A stretch of DNA of 9,593 bases, taken from contig CAYSPZ010000062.1 of the NCBI GenBank assembly GCA_964433065.1, positions 1-9,593 of the forward strand, read 5' to 3'. Made by a program: the position numbers and the translations under genes. How positions within the stretch are numbered: the first letter of the stretch is position 1; the number at the start of each line of letters is the position of its first letter. Under the pieces are notes generated by a model, which worked only from the letters and a program-made list of their open reading frames with translations, was not told the DNA's origin and searched no databases. This DNA is from RGIG3009 sp964433065. GTDB taxonomy: Bacteria; Bacillota; Clostridia; Oscillospirales; Acutalibacteraceae. Of this stretch, positions 5,904 to 9,593 are shown one piece after another.

Positions 5904-8369
5904 ATGGAACGTTATACCGTGACGGGTATGAGTTGTGCCGCGTGCAGTGCGCGTGTGGAAAAGGCGGTATCCGCCGTTTCGGGGGTGACCGCGTGTTCGG
6001 TCAATCTATTGACCGGTTCGATGGGTGTGGAAGGTGCCGCCTCCCCCGCCGACGTCGTACGTGCGGTGGAGCAAGCAGGGTATGGAGCCTCCCCTGTAAC
6101 CGCAGAGAAACCGAAACAGACGGCAGAAAAAGACGATAACACACGACCGATCGGTCTGCAACTGGTCGTTTCGGCGGTTTTGTTGGTATTGCTTATGTAC
6201 GTTTCGATGGGACATACCATGTGGCATTGGCCGTTGCCGTCTTTCTTTGAACACAATCCGCTCGCAACGACATTGTTACAAGCCATCTTATCCGCCGCTA
6301 TTTTAGTGATCCATCAACGGTTCTTTATCAACGGATTCCGCGGTGTGTTAAACCGTTCCCCCAATATGGATACGTTGGTAGCGCTCGGGTCGGGGGCCTC
6401 GTTCGCATACAGCACCGTTGTCCTGTTTTTAATGGCGGACGCGGTACGGACGGGAAACGCAACGCTCGTATCGACGTATACACACGATCTGTATTTCGAG
6501 TCGGCGGCAATGATACTGGTACTTATCACCGTCGGAAAACTGTTAGAAGCCCGTTCAAAAAGCAAAACGACCGATGCGTTGCGTTCGTTAATGGCATTGG
6601 CACCGAAGACCGCCACCGTGATACGGGGTGATACCGAGGTGACCGTAGCGGTCGACGAGGTCAGAAAAGGCGATATTTTCGTGGTACGACCGGGGGATGG
6701 CATTCCCGTTGACGGGGTGGTATTGGACGGTGTTTCAGCGGTAAACGAAGCGGCACTGACGGGCGAAAGTATCCCCGTTGACAAAAAAGTCGGCGATACC
6801 GTATCCGCTTCTACCATCAACCAATCGGGATTTTTGCGATGCGAGGCAGTTCGTGTAGGCGAAGACACCACCCTGTCGCAGATCATTCAAATGGTGAGCG
6901 ATGCCGCCGCTACCAAAGCACCCATTGCCAAGATTGCCGATAAGGTGTCGGGTATTTTTGTACCGATCGTGATCACGATCGCATTGATTACTGCGTGCGG
7001 ATGGTTGATCGCCGATCAGACGGTCGGTTTTGCGATTGCAAGAGGTGTGTCGGTATTGGTGATCAGTTGCCCATGCGCACTCGGACTGGCAACCCCCGTT
7101 GCGATCATGGTGGGAAACGGGAAAAGTGCCAAGCACGGTGTACTGTTCAAGACCGCCGTTTCGCTTGAAAATGCGGGTAAAGTGCGGATCGTGGTACTGG
7201 ACAAAACGGGAACGGTTACCGCCGGTATTCCGCAGGTGACCGACATTTTACCGTTTGGCACCGACGAAACGTCGCTTCTGTCGCTGGCATACGGATTGGA
7301 ACAACACAGTGAACACCCGTTGGCAACCGCCATCGTACGGGAAGGTGAAGCGCGGGTGCTCTCCCCTGCTTCGGTCACCGATTTTGAGGCGGTCGCGGGA
7401 AGCGGTGTGACCGCATTGCAAGGCAATTCACGGTTACACGGCGGTAATCTCGCGTATATACGCGAACAACTGCCTGTATCCGACGAGATCGAACAACACG
7501 CAAAACGTCTGGCAAAAAGCGGTAAGACCCCGTTGTTTTTCGCAAAAGACGGGGTATTGCAAGGTATCATCGCGGTGGCAGACACGGTGAAAGAGGACAG
7601 TGCCGAAGCGATCGAGACATTACGGGAAATGGGGTTACACACCGTTATGTTGACGGGCGATACCCTTCATACCGCCGAAGCGATCGGCAAACAGGTGAAG
7701 GTCGACGAGATCGTCGCCGACGTCCGACCGCAGGAAAAAGAAGCGGTGATCCGCCGTTTACGCGAACAGGGTAAGGTGATGATGGTCGGCGACGGGATCA
7801 ATGACGCGCCTGCGCTCACCCGCGCGGATATCGGTGTCGCGATCGGTGCGGGAACCGACGTTGCCGTTGACGCGGCGGATATCGTGTTGGTCAACAGTCG
7901 GTTATCCGACGTTCCTGCCGCGATACGGCTCAGCCGCGCGACCTTACGGATCATTCACCAGAATCTGTTCTGGGCATTTATTTACAACGTAATCGGTATT
8001 CCGCTTGCCGCAGGGGTATTCATCCCTCTGCTCGGTTGGCAATTAAACCCGATGTTCGGTGCCGCCGCGATGAGTTTATCGAGTTTTTGTGTGGTGTCCA
8101 ACGCGTTACGATTAAATCGTTTTAAATGGCATACAACAAAGCGAAAGGAGAAACAAACGATGGTCAAAACAATGCATATTGAAGGAATGATGTGCCCACA
8201 CTGTCAAGCGCGCGTACAAAAGGTGTTGGAGGAACTTCCCCTTGTGGAAAAAGCCGCAGTCAGTCACGAGAACGGTACGGCGGTGGTCACCTTAACGCAA
8301 TCGACCGACGATGCCGTTTTAAAAGCCGCCGTTGAAGCGCAAGGATATACGGTTACTTCGATCGAATAA
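5904..8369 (+). CDS. copA: Cu(I)-translocating P1B-type ATPase with N- and C-terminal HMA domains
   Basis: An 821-aa membrane pump that exports Cu(I) from the cytosol using ATP. HMA domain 1 carries GMSCAAC (C11, C14). The core has TGE (286-288) in the actuator domain, the metal motif CPC (389-391), the phosphorylated aspartate D433 in DKTGT, HP (471-472), GxG (499-501), TGD (584-586) and GDGIND (629-634). YN (694-695) in TM7 and MSLSS (723-727) in TM8 are the P1B-1 Cu(I) site residues. After R737, where many CopA proteins end, a lysine-rich linker leads to HMA domain 2 with MMCPHC (C764, C767). The start is ATG 5904, with AGGAG (5892-5896) 7 bases upstream. The open frame continues 22 codons further upstream, but through the terminator and promoter. 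The C-terminal domain looks like a fused CopZ. Confidence 0.95.
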   Translation: MERYTVTGMSCAACSARVEKAVSAVSGVTACSVNLLTGSMGVEGAASPADVVRAVEQAGYGASPVTAEKPKQTAEKDDNTRPIGLQLVVSAVLLVLLMYVSMGHTMWHWPLPSFFEHNPLATTLLQAILSAAILVIHQRFFINGFRGVLNRSPNMDTLVALGSGASFAYSTVVLFLMADAVRTGNATLVSTYTHDLYFESAAMILVLITVGKLLEARSKSKTTDALRSLMALAPKTATVIRGDTEVTVAVDEVRKGDIFVVRPGDGIPVDGVVLDGVSAVNEAALTGESIPVDKKVGDTVSASTINQSGFLRCEAVRVGEDTTLSQIIQMVSDAAATKAPIAKIADKVSGIFVPIVITIALITACGWLIADQTVGFAIARGVSVLVISCPCALGLATPVAIMVGNGKSAKHGVLFKTAVSLENAGKVRIVVLDKTGTVTAGIPQVTDILPFGTDETSLLSLAYGLEQHSEHPLATAIVREGEARVLSPASVTDFEAVAGSGVTALQGNSRLHGGNLAYIREQLPVSDEIEQHAKRLAKSGKTPLFFAKDGVLQGIIAVADTVKEDSAEAIETLREMGLHTVMLTGDTLHTAEAIGKQVKVDEIVADVRPQEKEAVIRRLREQGKVMMVGDGINDAPALTRADIGVAIGAGTDVAVDAADIVLVNSRLSDVPAAIRLSRATLRIIHQNLFWAFIYNVIGIPLAAGVFIPLLGWQLNPMFGAAAMSLSSFCVVSNALRLNRFKWHTTKRKEKQTMVKTMHIEGMMCPHCQARVQKVLEELPLVEKAAVSHENGTAVVTLTQSTDDAVLKAAVEAQGYTVTSIE
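8144..8150 (+). promoter_or_regulatory. Internal Shine-Dalgarno inside copA, before the C-terminal HMA domain
   Basis: AAAGGAG at 8144-8150 sits 9 bases before the in-frame ATG at 8160. It matches the anti-Shine-Dalgarno better than the site of copA itself. It falls in codons for the linker (KRKEK), between the last transmembrane helix and the HMA domain. This is where an ordinary intergenic ribosome binding site would lie if copA and copZ were separate. Confidence 0.6.
8160..8369 (+). CDS. Candidate internal, in-frame CopZ-like copper chaperone (last 69 residues of copA)
   Basis: Translation from the ATG at 8160 would give a free 69-aa HMA protein, starting MVKTMHIEGMMCPHCQARV and ending at the copA stop. 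The length and layout match stand-alone CopZ chaperones: a beta strand, the MxCxxC copper loop, helix, two strands, helix and strand. CopZ binds Cu(I) and delivers it to CopA. The supporting evidence is the well-placed AAAGGAG and the fact that the domain begins exactly at the ATG. It shares frame and DNA with copA, so it would be a second product of one gene. Whether the internal start is used cannot be decided from sequence; it may be only a relic of a former copA-copZ pair. Confidence 0.45.
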   Translation: MVKTMHIEGMMCPHCQARVQKVLEELPLVEKAAVSHENGTAVVTLTQSTDDAVLKAAVEAQGYTVTSIE

Positions 8370-8375
8370 CAAGAA

Positions 8376-8408
8376 GGTCGGCAGACAAACGTCTGCCGAC
8401 CGTTTTTT
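8376..8408. terminator. Shared terminator between convergent copA and trmO
   Basis: An 11-bp perfect stem, GGTCGGCAGAC (8376-8386) with 8391-8401, has the loop AAAC and is followed on the plus strand by GTTTTTTATT. On the minus strand the tail is TTCTTGTTAT, weaker but T-rich. The two stop codons are 37 bases apart, with the hairpin filling the gap. The plus-strand U-tract overlaps the trmO stop codon. Confidence 0.85.
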
Positions 8409-9078
8409 ATTGTTCGATCTCCATCACGGTCGCGACCCCGTCGCTTACCGTAAAGTGCACGTCCATACCGCCGAAACGCATACTGTACCGCCTGTTTGGA
8501 TCGTCCGCCTGATACGACGGGCGGGGGTCTTCCGCCAAACACGCGATCAATGGTTCGCGTTTATCTTCGGGAATCTTCTGTAATAAGGTGTCGTCGATCC
8601 GCACCTGTAAATGCCTCACCACCGCATCTTCCGCAAAACCGCCGATCGCATCGGGATGGCAGTCGGCATACGGCAAATACGGTTTGATATCGTAAATGGG
8701 TGTACCGTCGAGCAGATCGGCACCGCCGACCAACAGGACGTCGCCGTCGACGGGATGGTGTTCGATCCCTAAAAAGGTCACGCAGGACAAGCCGATGGGA
8801 TTGGGGCGAAACGGCGAACGGGTCGCAAAGACACCCATACGGCGATTACCGCCCAGTCGCGGCGGACGAACGGTCGGTGACCATTCATCGCGGTGCGCTT
8901 TGGAGAAATCGAAGATCAACCACAAATGGGAAAACCCGTCGATGCCGCGCAACGCATCAGGGTTGCGGTAAGGCGGTTCAAAGACGATCCGTCCGACCAG
9001 CGACGGGACCCGTCCGCTCTGGCGGGGAATACCGAACTTTTCGTCAAAATCCGTACGGATATGGGCGATCGGTTTCAT
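8407..9078 (-). CDS. trmO: tRNA (N6-threonylcarbamoyladenosine(37)-N6)-methyltransferase TrmO
   Basis: A 223-aa protein of the TsaA/YaeB family, close in length to the E. coli protein (about 235 aa). The family uses S-adenosylmethionine to methylate t6A37 to m6t6A37 in certain tRNAs, notably threonine tRNA. Recognisable blocks are the N-terminal KFGIPRQSG (14-22), GIDGFSHLWLIF (45-56), the SAM-site region FATRSPFRPNPIGLS (84-98) and DLLDGTPIYDIKPYLPYAD (121-139). The C-terminal domain has DPRPSYQADD and RYSMRFGGMDVHF (184-209). The start ATG at 9078 has AAGGAG (9087-9092) 8 bases upstream. That site overlaps the stop of the upstream DAHP synthase gene, so the two are co-transcribed and probably translationally coupled. 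The cofactor fold is an all-beta barrel, not a Rossmann methyltransferase. Confidence 0.93.
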   Translation of the reverse strand: MKPIAHIRTDFDEKFGIPRQSGRVPSLVGRIVFEPPYRNPDALRGIDGFSHLWLIFDFSKAHRDEWSPTVRPPRLGGNRRMGVFATRSPFRPNPIGLSCVTFLGIEHHPVDGDVLLVGGADLLDGTPIYDIKPYLPYADCHPDAIGGFAEDAVVRHLQVRIDDTLLQKIPEDKREPLIACLAEDPRPSYQADDPNRRYSMRFGGMDVHFTVSDGVATVMEIEQ

Positions 9079-9090
9079 ACCTTATTCTCC

Positions 9091-9593
9091 TTACAGCATA
9101 TCGGCTAAATCGAGCAACAACCGCTCGGTCTTTTCCCAACCCAAACAAGGGTCGGTAATGGATTTACCAAACACGTGTTCACCGGCGGTCTGTGCGCCGT
9201 CTTCGATATAACTTTCGATCATCAACCCCTTGACCAAACGGCGGATATCGTCGTTTTGGCGACGGCTGGTCGCGATCTCTTTGGCGATGCGGATCTGTTC
9301 GAGGTATTTTTTACCCGAGTTAGCGTGGTTGGTATCCACGATCGCCGACGGGTTTTGCAGACCACTTTCGACATACAATTCGTGTAATTTGAGCAGATCT
9401 TCGTAGTGGTAGTTGGACACGCTCTTACCCGCAAAATCCAGATAACCGCGCAAAATAGCGTGTGCATACGGGTTGCCGCTGCTTTGCACTTCCCAACCGC
9501 GGTAGATGAACATATGCTTGCCCTGCGCCGCTTTGATCGCGTTTATCATAATGTGCAAGTCCCCACCGGTGGGGTTTTTCATACCGACCGGTA
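9091..9593 (-). CDS. aroF: 3-deoxy-7-phosphoheptulonate (DAHP) synthase, class I, C-terminal half (5' end outside window)
   Basis: The visible 166 codons begin mid-protein at PVGMKNPTGGD and run to the TAA at 9091-9093. The enzyme condenses phosphoenolpyruvate with erythrose 4-phosphate, the first step of the shikimate pathway to aromatic amino acids. Typical class I blocks, in order, are PVGMKN, FIYRGWEV, HAILRG, IVDTNHANSGK, LMIESYIEDGAQ and the family ending GKSITDPCLGWEKTE. The usual length is about 340-350 aa, so roughly the first half is missing at the window edge. The feedback-control class and N-terminal region cannot be judged. The symbol aroF stands for the AroF/G/H group in general. 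trmO follows after 12 bases. Confidence 0.93.
   Translation of the reverse strand, partial: PVGMKNPTGGDLHIMINAIKAAQGKHMFIYRGWEVQSSGNPYAHAILRGYLDFAGKSVSNYHYEDLLKLHELYVESGLQNPSAIVDTNHANSGKKYLEQIRIAKEIATSRRQNDDIRRLVKGLMIESYIEDGAQTAGEHVFGKSITDPCLGWEKTERLLLDLADML

Noticed and set aside
8700..9158. 152-codon plus-strand open frame opposite trmO
   Set aside because: It is antisense to trmO and the DAHP synthase gene, its translation is arginine-rich and low in information, and it has no start signal.

Overview
The window looks like a chromosomal segment of a Gram-positive anaerobe of the Clostridia type, possibly in or near Oscillospirales. The taxon is inferred from style, not from a marker gene. 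The signs are strong AAGGAG/GGAGG ribosome binding sites, consensus sigma-A promoters with 17-bp spacers, tRNA genes that encode their CCA ends, compact U-tailed hairpin terminators, and proteins that read like clostridial homologues. Most of it is ordinary housekeeping and accessory gene content, with no phage, IS or CRISPR.

Left edge (1-405): the 3' part of a tRNA-Val(GAC), then a perfect 20-bp terminator hairpin. A gene-free stretch follows, holding an array of very small hairpins joined by copies of ATTTCATC (104-264), and then a strong 15-bp hairpin (306-341). I see no gene in 56-405.

Minus-strand sugar operon (406-2486): a sigma-A promoter, an operator-like dyad over the predicted transcription start, a Gfo/Idh/MocA NAD(P)-dependent oxidoreductase, and a xylose-isomerase-like TIM-barrel isomerase/epimerase. 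The two genes are separated by one base. The pair probably oxidises and then rearranges or cleaves a sugar or sugar derivative of unknown identity. Just upstream is an independent tRNA-Leu(GAG) gene with a fully consensus promoter and its own terminator.

Plus-strand export block (2797-8401): a 1001-aa ABC transporter with ATPase and FtsX/MacB-type permease in one chain and a very large extracellular domain, closed by a terminator. It is followed by a separately promoted Cu(I) P1B-ATPase, copA. This copA has an HMA domain at each end. The C-terminal HMA domain is preceded in frame by a well-spaced Shine-Dalgarno sequence and an ATG, so it looks like a copZ chaperone gene fused to copA that may still be translated separately. 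This is the most interesting feature of the window.

Right edge (8376-9593, minus strand): trmO (tRNA t6A37 methyltransferase) lies directly downstream of a class I DAHP synthase gene that runs off the window. These genes converge on copA and share one compact terminator with it.
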